From Prevotella sp. (lineage in GTDB: Bacteria > Bacteroidota > Bacteroidia > Bacteroidales > Bacteroidaceae), in NCBI GenBank assembly GCA_017645645.1, contig JAGCOB010000008.1, positions 186,001 through 250,000 of the forward strand: a stretch of 64,000 nucleotides of DNA, in the 5' to 3' direction. The position numbers and the translations under genes were made by a program. Below are positions 19,691 to 27,380 of this stretch, piece after piece (position 1 is the stretch's first letter; every line of letters begins with the position of its first letter). Under the pieces are notes generated by a model. The model saw only the letters and a program-made list of their open reading frames with translations, searched no databases and was not told where the DNA came from.

Positions 19691-21046
19691 ATGAAAGAGA
19701 GAGGAAGTTTTGGAAGTAAGGTAGGGATTGTGCTGGCGACGGCTGGATCGGCAGTCGGGCTGGGGAACGTGTGGCGTTTTCCCTATACGGCAGGAGAGAA
19801 CGGTGGTGCCGCCTTTATCTTGATTTATATAGGATGTATTTTGTTATTGGGCATCCCGGGAATGGTGAGTGAGTTCATCGTCGGTCGTCACGGTGCAGCG
19901 AATGCCGCCAAGGCGTATGACGTACTGTCGAAAGGTCGTCCTTGGAAATATGTGGGGTATCTGGGTATTCTTACCGCTACCATCATCCTCGGATTCTATG
20001 CAGTGGTGGCAGGCTGGTGTCTTGAATATTTATGGGCTTCGATAGCCGGACAGCTTACTGGTGATGCGGAATATGTGAAGAACTACTTTGTAGATTTCTC
20101 CAACGACCCGTTGAAACCGATACTCTGGGGTGTTGCCTTTATCCTGATTACCCATCTGGTGGTCGTCCGGGGGGTCCGGCATGGGATAGAAAAGGCCTCT
20201 AAGCTGTTGATGCCCATTCTCTTCATCCTGTTGTTGATATTAGTGGTATCCTCTTGTTTGCTGCCGGGAGCAATGGAGGGTGTCCTCTTCCTGTTACATC
20301 CCGATTTCTCGAAACTGTCGGGCAGTGTAGTGCTGGAGGCGTTAGGACAGTCATTTTTCTCTTTGTCTCTGGGAACGGCATGTTTGTGTACCTATGCCAG
20401 TTATTTCTCCAAGGACACGAATCTGTTACGGTCGGCAGGACAGATTGCCATCATAGATACGCTAATAGCCATCCTCTCAGGACTGATGATATTCCCTGCT
20501 GCCTTCTCGGTAGGGGTGAATCCCGACAGTGGTCCGTCGCTCATCTTCATCACGTTGCCGAACGTGTTCCATCAGGCATTTGCCCCAGTACCTTGGGTGG
20601 GCTATGTGACCAGTATCCTGTTCTATGCCCTGTTGGTATTCGCTGCCTTGACCTCTACCATCTCCATGCATGAGATTAGTACAGCTTTCTTTACGGAGGA
20701 GTTCTCACAGCCCCGGCGCAAGGCTGCATGGATAGAAACTGTCATCACTATGCTGATCTGTGTCTTCTGCTCCCTTTCTGTGGGTGCCTGTTCTTCCATC
20801 AAGGTGATGGGACTGTCGCTGATGGACTTCTGCGATAACCTGACGGCTAACTTCCTGTTGCCGACGGGTGCCATGCTGGCCTGCTTGTTTGTGGGTTGGT
20901 ATGTTCCCAAACAGGTAGTACGGGATGAGTTTACCAACGTGGGGACATTGAAAGGACACCTGTTCGGCATCTTTCTCTTTGCCGTCCGTTTCGTCTGTCC
21001 GACCTGCATCATTCTAATCTTCCTCCATCAGTTTGGCATCATATGA
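19691..21046 (+). CDS. SNF-family sodium-dependent transporter, copy 2
   Basis: 451 residues, paralogous to the preceding gene along its whole length, with the same TM1 signature (ATAGSAVGLGNVWRFPY) and NPDSGPSLIFITLPNVFHQAFAPVPWVGY. A stretch of near-identical DNA around the NPDSGPSLIF region in both copies suggests recent duplication or gene conversion. Predicted role is Na+-coupled uptake of an amino acid or related compound at the inner membrane. Its stop codon overlaps the next start (ATGA at 21043-21046). Confidence 0.92.
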   Translation: MKERGSFGSKVGIVLATAGSAVGLGNVWRFPYTAGENGGAAFILIYIGCILLLGIPGMVSEFIVGRHGAANAAKAYDVLSKGRPWKYVGYLGILTATIILGFYAVVAGWCLEYLWASIAGQLTGDAEYVKNYFVDFSNDPLKPILWGVAFILITHLVVVRGVRHGIEKASKLLMPILFILLLILVVSSCLLPGAMEGVLFLLHPDFSKLSGSVVLEALGQSFFSLSLGTACLCTYASYFSKDTNLLRSAGQIAIIDTLIAILSGLMIFPAAFSVGVNPDSGPSLIFITLPNVFHQAFAPVPWVGYVTSILFYALLVFAALTSTISMHEISTAFFTEEFSQPRRKAAWIETVITMLICVFCSLSVGACSSIKVMGLSLMDFCDNLTANFLLPTGAMLACLFVGWYVPKQVVRDEFTNVGTLKGHLFGIFLFAVRFVCPTCIILIFLHQFGII

Positions 21047-21927
21047 ACCGTAACGACCGCCTCGTCTTGATTGCTGCCCTGATAGTGGGTGTTCTTGTCT
21101 TGACAGGAGTATTCTTTCTTGGAGAGCCCCTCTCTAATCCCCCCAAAAGGGGGGAGGAAACAAAAGGTAAGGAACATAGCAATATCCCGTATGCTGCGAC
21201 GGTTTCGCAGCAACCAGAAACCTTCTACTTCGACCCTAATACTGCTGATTCCACCCAGTTGTTGCGCTTAGGACTGCGTCCCTGGCAGATTAGGAATATC
21301 TACAAATATAGGGAGCGAGGAGGTGTCTATCAGAAAAAGGAAGACTTTGCCCGCCTCTATGGCTTGACCGTCAAGGACTACCGTCGCATGGAACCGTATA
21401 TCCGCATCTCACCGGACTATCTGCCGGCAGCGACGCTGGTGAAAGGGAGGAGGAATAGTTCCTATGGGAAGGATAGTGCCTATAGTACCTATAGTTCCTA
21501 TAGTAACTATAAAAAAAACTATCCCACCAAGCTTCGCGAGGCGGAGCATCTTGTCCTGAATACGGCAGATACCTCCCAGCTACAACGGGTGCCTGGTATC
21601 GGAAAATATTATGCTAAGGAGATTGTGCACTACGGCAACTGGCTAGGCGGCTATGTGAGTGTCGACCAGTTGGACGAGATTGACGGTTTTCCGCAAGAGG
21701 CGAAGAAATACTTTGTGGTTCAGCAGTCCAGTCCGAAAAAGCTGAATGTCAACAAACTCTCCTTGCAACAGTTGCGCCGTCATCCTTATATCAATTACTA
21801 TCAGGCTAAGGCGATAACCGACTATCGCCGCCTGCATGGCAGGATTGAGGATATCCGACAACTCCGCCTCTCCTCAGGCTTTACAGAGAAAGACTTTCAG
21901 CGGCTGGCACCTTATATAGACTATTAA
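21043..21927 (+). CDS. Membrane-anchored helix-hairpin-helix protein (ComEA-like)
   Basis: 294 residues. One N-terminal membrane segment (residues ~7-26) is followed by a linker and three helix-hairpin-helix units: LRLGLRPWQIRNIYKYRERGG (~80-100), LQRVPGIGKYYAKEIVHYGN (~180-200) and LRRHPYINYYQAKAITDYRR (~245-265). LNTAD and LNVNK motifs precede the hairpins as in ComEA. Such proteins bind DNA outside the inner membrane. The linker holds two short repeat insertions: a C6A4G6 palindrome encoding NPPKRGEE and a 9-bp array encoding SAYSTYSSYSNY. Translation is coupled to the upstream transporter by an ATGA overlap. Confidence 0.8.
   Translation: MNRNDRLVLIAALIVGVLVLTGVFFLGEPLSNPPKRGEETKGKEHSNIPYAATVSQQPETFYFDPNTADSTQLLRLGLRPWQIRNIYKYRERGGVYQKKEDFARLYGLTVKDYRRMEPYIRISPDYLPAATLVKGRRNSSYGKDSAYSTYSSYSNYKKNYPTKLREAEHLVLNTADTSQLQRVPGIGKYYAKEIVHYGNWLGGYVSVDQLDEIDGFPQEAKKYFVVQQSSPKKLNVNKLSLQQLRRHPYINYYQAKAITDYRRLHGRIEDIRQLRLSSGFTEKDFQRLAPYIDY
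21130..21163 (+). repeat. In-frame G/C palindromic repeat in the helix-hairpin-helix gene
   Basis: CCCCCCAAAAGGGGGG at 21139-21154, within CTCTAATC...GAGG, is a perfect 6-bp stem with a 4-base loop. It is translated as SNPPKRGEE between the membrane segment and the first DNA-binding hairpin. The C-run/G-run style resembles the elements at 34386 and 45904. Confidence 0.75.
21475..21515 (+). repeat. 9-bp tandem array in the helix-hairpin-helix gene
   Basis: Three to four degenerate copies of CCTATAGTA are read in frame as SAYSTYSSYSNY in the linker between the first and second hairpin units. Confidence 0.75.
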
Positions 21928-21998
21928 GAGGAAGATCAACGCAACGCTTTGCAATATGTTTTTGTACAAAAAGTGATGAATCTTTGTTCGCAATTGAC

Positions 21999-22006
21999 TA
22001 TCTTTG
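21999..22006 (+). promoter_or_regulatory. -7 element upstream of a short terminated transcript
   Basis: TATCTTTG matches the Bacteroidetes -7 consensus. No open reading frame follows before the hairpin at 22051-22084. No convincing -33 partner is seen at the usual distance. Confidence 0.4.
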
Positions 22007-22050
22007 CATTGCGACAACACAGAAATTCTACATACTAAAGATTAAATGTG

Positions 22051-22084
22051 AACCACCTACTTGTGAAAGTCGGTGGTTTCTTTA
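22051..22084 (+). terminator. Hairpin upstream of the LacI-type gene
   Basis: AACCACC (22051-22057) pairs with GGTGGTT (22072-22078), with an inner ACTT/AAGT pairing and a TCTTT tail. It could terminate a ~70-nt RNA starting near 22012, or end read-through from the upstream gene. Confidence 0.5.
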
Positions 22085-22153
22085 AGACTTGAAGACGCAA
22101 CGCGTTGCGCAACAATTCCGTAAAGTGTTGCGCAAGGAATGGAGAGAAATGAT

Positions 22154-22161
22154 TACTTTTG
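22154..22161 (+). promoter_or_regulatory. -7 element of the LacI-type regulator
   Basis: TACTTTTG lies 28 bp before the ATG at 22190. A possible TTG -33 contact at 22128-22130 is inside the palindrome TTGCGCAA. Confidence 0.55.
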
Positions 22162-22189
22162 TAATAATATTGTAAACACCACTTATTAG

Positions 22190-23203
22190 ATGAAAAGAAT
22201 TTCACAGCGTGATATCGCAAAAATGCTCGGCATCAATGTATCCACTGTCTCCCGTGCTTTGAAAGGACAGAAGGGCGTGAGTCCTGAATTGCGACAGAAG
22301 ATAGAGCGGTATGCCAAGGAACAGGGATACCGTCCTAATCCCTTTGCCGTGAGTCTTCGTTATGATACGACCCATACGATCGGTGTCGTGGTGCCCGATG
22401 TGTCATTCAACCATTTCGCACATATCGCGAAACGTTTCGAGGCAGAGGCTAAGAAAGCAGGGTATATGTGTATCATCACCGACTCGGACGATAAATACGA
22501 GAACGAGGTGGAATGCGTCGAACACCTGATGAACATGCATGTGGATGGTATTGTTGTTTGTCTCTCCCAGGAAACAACTGACTATAGTCATCTGCTCCGG
22601 GTGAAAGAGCGTAACATACCTATTGTCATCTTCGACAGGATTGCCGATGTCAATCTCTCGACGGTGGTCATCAATGATACCGACTCCGCACGGGAGGTGA
22701 CACATTATCTCATTGACTGCGGGGCGAAGAAAATCGCCTTCTTAGGTGGTTCCAACAGGATGAAACAGACGATGGACCGCAAGCACGGTTATCTGGAGGC
22801 TCTCCGTGAGCGCAGGATTCCCATTCGGAAGGAACTGGTGAAGTGTCATAATACCAGTTTCAACTCAGGACTGTCGGACACCGTCGAACTACTGGATCTG
22901 CCGGAACCGCCGGATGCCATCATTGCAGCACATGCCCTGTTGGCAAGTGCGGCTATCAAGACCGTCATCAGCCGGGGGCTGCGTATTCCTGAAGATATCG
23001 CTATCGTGGGCTATATGAGTGACTGGGTGTCGGATATGGTTACTCCAAGGGTATCACTCGTGAAACAGAACTTGCGGGAGATTGGTGGTAAGGCGTTTAA
23101 GTTGCTGGCCGATCAGATAAACGGTGACTACAGTGTGAAGCATGTTGTGGTGAAGGCTCGCCTGGAAATACGGGAGAGTACACGGAAGTTGAATAATATA
23201 TAA
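22190..23203 (+). CDS. LacI-family transcriptional regulator
   Basis: 337 residues. The N-terminal helix-turn-helix is clear (ISQRDIAKMLGINVSTVSRALKG, residues ~4-26), followed by the hinge region (GYRPNPFAVSLR) and a periplasmic-binding-protein-like ligand domain (IGVVVPDVSFNHFAHIAKRFE..., VIFDRIAD, GYMSD). It should bind palindromic operators and respond to a sugar or related metabolite. Candidate operators lie directly upstream. A TonB-dependent receptor starts 13 bp after its stop, so regulator and transporter are probably cotranscribed. Confidence 0.92.
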   Translation: MKRISQRDIAKMLGINVSTVSRALKGQKGVSPELRQKIERYAKEQGYRPNPFAVSLRYDTTHTIGVVVPDVSFNHFAHIAKRFEAEAKKAGYMCIITDSDDKYENEVECVEHLMNMHVDGIVVCLSQETTDYSHLLRVKERNIPIVIFDRIADVNLSTVVINDTDSAREVTHYLIDCGAKKIAFLGGSNRMKQTMDRKHGYLEALRERRIPIRKELVKCHNTSFNSGLSDTVELLDLPEPPDAIIAAHALLASAAIKTVISRGLRIPEDIAIVGYMSDWVSDMVTPRVSLVKQNLREIGGKAFKLLADQINGDYSVKHVVVKARLEIRESTRKLNNI

Positions 23204-23216
23204 AACCAACATAATA

Positions 23217-25097
23217 ATGAAAAGATACGTAACATTTTTATTTGTATTAGGTACACTTGCCACCATCGGTGTTCAGGCACAGGTGTCCGACTCTCTCTTC
23301 CTGCAGGAGGTGGTAGTAACAGGAACGCGTAATGCGACGGATGTGCGCCACCTTCCGATGACGGTTTCGGTTGTCGGACGTGATGTGTTGACAGCAGAGT
23401 ATCAGACGAATGTGTTGCCGACAGTGATGCAACAGGTCCCGGGTCTCTTCGTCACCTCTCGTGCGATGATGGGCTATGGCGTCTCGACGGGTGCGGCAGG
23501 CGGTATCAACCTGCGCGGTATCACAGGTGGGGCAGGGCAGTTGATGGTACTCATCGACGGTCATCCCCAGTATCAGGGCATCTACGGTCATCCTATCAGT
23601 GACAGTTATCAGACACTGATGGCGGAGCGTGTGGAGGTACTACGCGGTCCAGCCTCTATGCTCTATGGCTCGAATGCGATGGGTGGTGTGATTAATATCG
23701 TGACCCGCCGTCCTCCAGTAGGTCGCGACTTGATCACGACAAACATCAACCTCGGTGTAGGCAGTTGGGGCACCGTACAGGCAGACGCTACCAATCAGAT
23801 TCGCAGCGGCAAGTTCAGCAGTACCGTTGCCGCTCAGTATGAGCGTACTGACAACCACCGTCCCCGCATGGGCTTTGAGCAGTATGGCGGTTACCTGAAA
23901 CTGGGTTATGACTTCAATGCCCATTGGAATGCCTATGTTGATGCGAACATCACCCATTTCAATGCCAGCTATCCTGGCTCTACCGAGAAACCGATGTATG
24001 ATGCCGACCAGTGGATTACCCGAGGTGTGGTATCAGCAGCTATGGAGAACCATTATGGCAAGACCAGTGGTGCGCTGAGTGTCTATACGAACTTCGGTCG
24101 CCATAAGATTGACGACGGTACAACTGATCCCGCTAAACCTACACAACGTTATTTCCGTTCGAAGGATGCGCTAACGGGCATCTCCTTGTATCAGAGTGTC
24201 CAGCTCTTTGAGGGAAATCGTGTGACAGTCGGTATCGATTATCAGCATATCTACGGTTATGCCTATTATACCTCAAAAGAGACTGGTGAAACATTGGATA
24301 CCCCCAACAAGCAGAGTGGAAAGTCCTACCGTAATGAGATAGCAGGCTATGTGGACTTCCGTCAGGAATTGGCAGAGTGGTTAACCCTCGATGCAGGTAT
24401 TCGTCTCGACCATCACTCCATCACGGGGACGGAATGGATACCGCAGGCAGGTGTCGTCGTTCGTCCCATCAGTACGGGTGAGATCAAGGCAATGGTCAGC
24501 AAAGGTTTCCGTAATCCCACGATGCGTGAGATGTACCTCTATCCACCCTCGAATACCGACTTGAAGCCAGAACGCTTGTGGAACTATGAGTTATCATGGC
24601 GGCACCGTCTCTGTCACTTTTCTTATGGTATGAACCTCTTCTACCTCAAGGGTAATAATATGATACAGACCGTCCCTGTCGATGGTAAGCCCCGTAACGT
24701 GAATACGGGAGAAATCGAGAATTATGGTGCCGAACTGGAGGCAGCTTACCGTATTGACAGTCATTGGAGCGTGAACACAAACCACTCTCTGTTGCACATG
24801 AAGAATAAGATCATTGCTGCTCCGGAATACAAAGGTTATCTCGGCGTTGACTATCGTACCCGTCGACTGACTGTCAATCTGGGACTGCAATACCTGGGCG
24901 GTCTCTATACGCAGGTAGGTGATGATGAGAAGAAGGAGAACGTCTGCCTACTGAGTCTCGCAGCCACTTATGTTGTCACGAAAAACCTTAGCCTCTGGGC
25001 TCGTGGGGAGAACCTGCTCGCACAGAAGTACGAGATCAACCTCGGCTATCCCATGCCCCGTGCGACGTTCATGGGCGGTATCAGTGTGAATTTCTAA
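23217..25097 (+). CDS. TonB-dependent outer-membrane receptor
   Basis: 626 residues. A signal peptide (cleavage near VQAQ) is followed directly by the TonB box and plug domain (LQEVVVTGTRN..., INLRGITGGAGQLMVLIDG, RVEVLRGPASMLYGSNAMGGVINIVTRRP, residues ~30-155) and a 22-strand-type barrel ending in an aromatic residue (SVNF). It lacks the SusC N-terminal carboxypeptidase-like domain and has no SusD partner. It therefore resembles siderophore, cobalamin or metal-type receptors more than glycan porins. A LacI-type regulator upstream would be unusual for such cargo and leaves a sugar or nucleoside-like ligand open. Confidence 0.9.
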   Translation: MKRYVTFLFVLGTLATIGVQAQVSDSLFLQEVVVTGTRNATDVRHLPMTVSVVGRDVLTAEYQTNVLPTVMQQVPGLFVTSRAMMGYGVSTGAAGGINLRGITGGAGQLMVLIDGHPQYQGIYGHPISDSYQTLMAERVEVLRGPASMLYGSNAMGGVINIVTRRPPVGRDLITTNINLGVGSWGTVQADATNQIRSGKFSSTVAAQYERTDNHRPRMGFEQYGGYLKLGYDFNAHWNAYVDANITHFNASYPGSTEKPMYDADQWITRGVVSAAMENHYGKTSGALSVYTNFGRHKIDDGTTDPAKPTQRYFRSKDALTGISLYQSVQLFEGNRVTVGIDYQHIYGYAYYTSKETGETLDTPNKQSGKSYRNEIAGYVDFRQELAEWLTLDAGIRLDHHSITGTEWIPQAGVVVRPISTGEIKAMVSKGFRNPTMREMYLYPPSNTDLKPERLWNYELSWRHRLCHFSYGMNLFYLKGNNMIQTVPVDGKPRNVNTGEIENYGAELEAAYRIDSHWSVNTNHSLLHMKNKIIAAPEYKGYLGVDYRTRRLTVNLGLQYLGGLYTQVGDDEKKENVCLLSLAATYVVTKNLSLWARGENLLAQKYEINLGYPMPRATFMGGISVNF

Positions 25098-25125
25098 AAT
25101 AGTAATAATGTAATATAGTTCGAGG

Positions 25126-26169
25126 ATGAAGATATTAATGATAGGTGGTACGGGTACTATCAGTAGTGCCATCACCAGACAACTGGCAGAGAGCGGTCAC
25201 GACTTGTGGCTGCTGAATCGCGGCACTCGTAAGAACGAGGTGCCTGCAAGTGTGAAACAAATTATTGCTGACATCGACGATGAGGCTAAGGTACTTGCCA
25301 GTTTACCTGACGAGCCCTTCGATGCCATCTGTGAGTTTATCGGTTTTCTACCCTCTCAGGTCGAGCGTGATATCCGGCTCTTCAGGGGACGTACACGTCA
25401 GTATGTCTATATCTCGTCTGCCTCGGCATATAACAAGCCTGCTGCGAATCATGTCATCACGGAGGGTACTACCCTCGCCAATCCCTACTGGGAGTATTCA
25501 CGGAATAAGATTGTCTGTGAGGAACTGCTGTTACGGGAATATCGTGGAAACGGCTTCCCTGTCACCATCGTCCGCCCCAGTCATACGTATTGTGAACGGG
25601 GCGTACCTGTCAGTGTTCATGGACTAAAGGGCAGTTGGCAGGTGTTGAAGCGTATGATGGAGGGTAAGCCCGTCCTCGTACAGGGTGACGGTACTTCGTT
25701 ATGGACACTTACATGGAATGAGGATTTTGCCCGTGGTTTCATCGGTCTGTTAGGTAATCCGAAGGCGATTGGTGAGGTGTTCCAGATTATGAGTGATGAG
25801 CAGTTGACGTGGAATCAGGTTTATGGGTGTGTTGCCAACGCACTCCACACAACGGTCAACCTCTATCATGTCTCCTCTGATTTCCTTGCTGCTGTTGCTC
25901 CCAAAGAATGGGACTTCACCGGTAACCTCCTTGGCGACAAGTCTTTGACGGTCATCTTCGACTGTACTAAACTGAAGCGTGCCGTCCCAGGGTTCTGTGC
26001 CACCACCCGCTTTGACGAGGGTGTTCGTCGTTGTGTCGATTATATCCTCAGTCATCCGGAGCTACAAGTGGAAGACCTCGAGTTTGATACCTGGTGCGAT
26101 CAGGTTATCATGGCGCAGGAAGAAGCTAAAGCGAGATTAGTATGCAACGCAGTAGCAAATAAAGAGTAA
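25126..26169 (+). CDS. NAD-dependent epimerase/dehydratase (extended SDR)
   Basis: 347 residues. A Rossmann nucleotide-binding motif MKILMIGGTGTISSAI starts the protein. SSASAY (~residue 103) and YSRNK (~125-129) correspond to the catalytic Ser and YxxxK. The C-terminal half (EVFQIMSDEQLTWNQVY) is typical of the atypical SDR group that includes CSP41-like proteins. It probably oxidises, reduces or epimerises a nucleotide sugar or similar substrate in the cytoplasm. It lies 28 bp after the TonB receptor and may belong to the LacI-controlled operon. The substrate is not identifiable. Confidence 0.85.
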   Translation: MKILMIGGTGTISSAITRQLAESGHDLWLLNRGTRKNEVPASVKQIIADIDDEAKVLASLPDEPFDAICEFIGFLPSQVERDIRLFRGRTRQYVYISSASAYNKPAANHVITEGTTLANPYWEYSRNKIVCEELLLREYRGNGFPVTIVRPSHTYCERGVPVSVHGLKGSWQVLKRMMEGKPVLVQGDGTSLWTLTWNEDFARGFIGLLGNPKAIGEVFQIMSDEQLTWNQVYGCVANALHTTVNLYHVSSDFLAAVAPKEWDFTGNLLGDKSLTVIFDCTKLKRAVPGFCATTRFDEGVRRCVDYILSHPELQVEDLEFDTWCDQVIMAQEEAKARLVCNAVANKE

Positions 26170-26193
26170 AAGGAACATTGGTCTTTTTGACCC

Positions 26194-26215
26194 AAGAAAT
26201 TCGGAGAAATTTCTT
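26194..26215 (+). terminator. Weak hairpin after the epimerase gene
   Basis: AAGAAATT pairs with AATTTCTT across a 6-base loop. It overlaps the -33 region of the following promoter. It may end the LacI-receptor-epimerase transcript. Confidence 0.35.
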
Positions 26216-26245
26216 TGGTTATTTCCGGATTATTCCCTATCTTTG
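26214..26245 (+). promoter_or_regulatory. Promoter of the secreted unknown protein
   Basis: TTTG at 26214-26217, a 20-bp spacer and TATCTTTG at 26238-26245 form a near-ideal Bacteroidetes sigma-ABfr promoter, 26 bp before the start codon. Confidence 0.75.
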
Positions 26246-26271
26246 CCGTCTAACACAAGTAAAAATGCAAT

Positions 26272-27162
26272 ATGATGGAAAAATTAAGAAAACTTTGGAT
26301 GTCTGCTGTCATCCTTTGTTGTGTGATTACGGTCTCAGCTCAAGAAGTCCAGAAGGACAGGAACCGTACCTATCGGATTACGTTGGGTGAAGTAGAATAT
26401 GCCCACCACAATGAGAAGATGTCAACAGGTGAAGCTGTGGGGCAGGTATTGTCTGGTGTGTTGACAGGAAAGACCTCCATTGAGGCCACCAAGTATGAGG
26501 ATGATGTGAAGAGCAGTATCATCAAGGGACTCTCTGGTGCCCATCGCTATCGGTACAATGACGGTCTGCTGCAGTTGAAAGACGTTGTGGAGGAGGGTCA
26601 TGTCGTGGTCGATGCCCTTATTACCAACATCAATGCCAGCTCAAGCAGTAATACATGGAAAGACAAAGACGGTAAGACGCAGGTGACAACAACGTATACG
26701 GGGTTGGTCGAAGTGGTGCTCACTATGAAGGATGCGAAGACAGGTGAGATAATAGACAATACCTCATTAAGAAGTCGGGGGCTGGGCAGTTCTTCATTCT
26801 CCACCTCTGACAAAGCCATCCATGATGCCATTGACGGACTCTCCAATAATATTACAGCCTGGCTTAACAAGAAAGCACCGTTGCAGGCCAACATCATCGA
26901 AGGTGCCGCTGTCAAGAAAGACAAACAGAAGGAGGTCTATATCGACTTGGGCAGCAGTGAGGGAGCATACAAGGGACTTCACATGGGTGTCTATGAGGTA
27001 AAGACCATTGCCGGTCGTGAGGCTAAATCGCAAATCGGCAAGTTGAAGATAGAAGAGGTAGAAGGCGATGATATCAGTCGCTGCAAGGTACAGAGCGGTG
27101 GCAAGGATATTAAGGCTGCTCTTGATGCCGGTCAGCAACTGCGGGTCATGAGCATCGACTAA
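26272..27162 (+). CDS. Secreted protein of unknown function
   Basis: 296 residues with a signal peptide (MSAVILCCVITVSAQ, cleavage after SAQ). Two adjacent ATGs (26272, 26275) could start it. The middle (residues ~70-210) has Ser-rich and charged segments (INASSSSNTW, SRGLGSSSFSTSDKAIHDAIDGLSNNI) recalling CsgG-like or LpoB-like periplasmic proteins, where a final amphipathic helix follows a beta-sheet. The C-terminal ~80 residues (VYIDLGSSEGAYKGLHMGVYEV...IGKLKIEEVEGDDISRCKV) look like a small beta-barrel module found after CsgG-like domains. The assignment is tentative. It has its own strong promoter and is followed by a terminator. Confidence 0.7.
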   Translation: MMEKLRKLWMSAVILCCVITVSAQEVQKDRNRTYRITLGEVEYAHHNEKMSTGEAVGQVLSGVLTGKTSIEATKYEDDVKSSIIKGLSGAHRYRYNDGLLQLKDVVEEGHVVVDALITNINASSSSNTWKDKDGKTQVTTTYTGLVEVVLTMKDAKTGEIIDNTSLRSRGLGSSSFSTSDKAIHDAIDGLSNNITAWLNKKAPLQANIIEGAAVKKDKQKEVYIDLGSSEGAYKGLHMGVYEVKTIAGREAKSQIGKLKIEEVEGDDISRCKVQSGGKDIKAALDAGQQLRVMSID

Positions 27163-27172
27163 GACAAAGAAT

Positions 27173-27199
27173 AAAGCGGCAAGTAACACTTGCCGCTTT
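27173..27199. terminator. Strong bidirectional terminator
   Basis: AAAGCGGCAAGT pairs perfectly with ACTTGCCGCTTT across a 3-base loop. It ends the secreted-protein transcript on the plus strand. Read on the minus strand it is followed by TTATTCTTT and should end the tRNA transcript. Confidence 0.9.
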
Positions 27200-27204
27200 G
27201 CTTT

Positions 27205-27280
27205 TGGTCGGGATGAGGCGACTCGAACGCCCGACCCCTACGTCCCGAACGTAGTGCGCTACCAACTGCGCTACATCCCG
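27205..27280 (-). tRNA. tRNA-Pro (anticodon CGG)
   Basis: The minus strand folds as a 76-nt cloverleaf. The acceptor stem is CGGGATG/CATCCCG, the D-loop region is GCGCAGTTGGTAGCGC, the anticodon stem is CTACG/CGTAG around TTCGGGA (CGG at 34-36), and the T arm is GTCGGGCGTTCGAGTCGCC. The discriminator is A and the CCA end is encoded. It reads CCG codons. Confidence 0.95.
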
Positions 27281-27327
27281 CCTTTGCAGACGATTTTTTC
27301 AAATCGACTGCAAAGGTAGTATAATTT

Positions 27328-27359
27328 AATGAGAAATGAGAAATGAGAAATGAGAAATT
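27328..27359 (+). repeat. Heptamer GAGAAAT array
   Basis: Four tandem copies of the 7-mer GAGAAAT lie between the tRNA and the 3' end of the next minus-strand gene. It is one of several 7-bp arrays in this window. Confidence 0.85.
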
Positions 27360-27380
27360 TCTATTTTTAACATTTACTTA

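Larger units (their letters stand above)
21941..22135 (+). promoter_or_regulatory. Palindromic operator candidates upstream of the LacI-type gene
   Basis: Three palindromes precede the regulator gene: GCAACGCGTTGC at 22097-22108, TTGCGCAA at 22105-22112 (overlapping it), and TTGCGCAA at 22128-22135. A weaker relative GCAACGCTTTGC lies at 21941-21952. Palindromes with a CG centre are typical LacI-family operators. The 22128 copy lies about 20 bp upstream of the -7 box at 22154, where RNA polymerase binds, which suggests autoregulation. Confidence 0.55.

Noticed and set aside
22035-22220. Short minus-strand frame across the LacI upstream region
   Set aside because: It runs through palindromes and the promoter, has no homology I recognise, and would overlap the regulator start.
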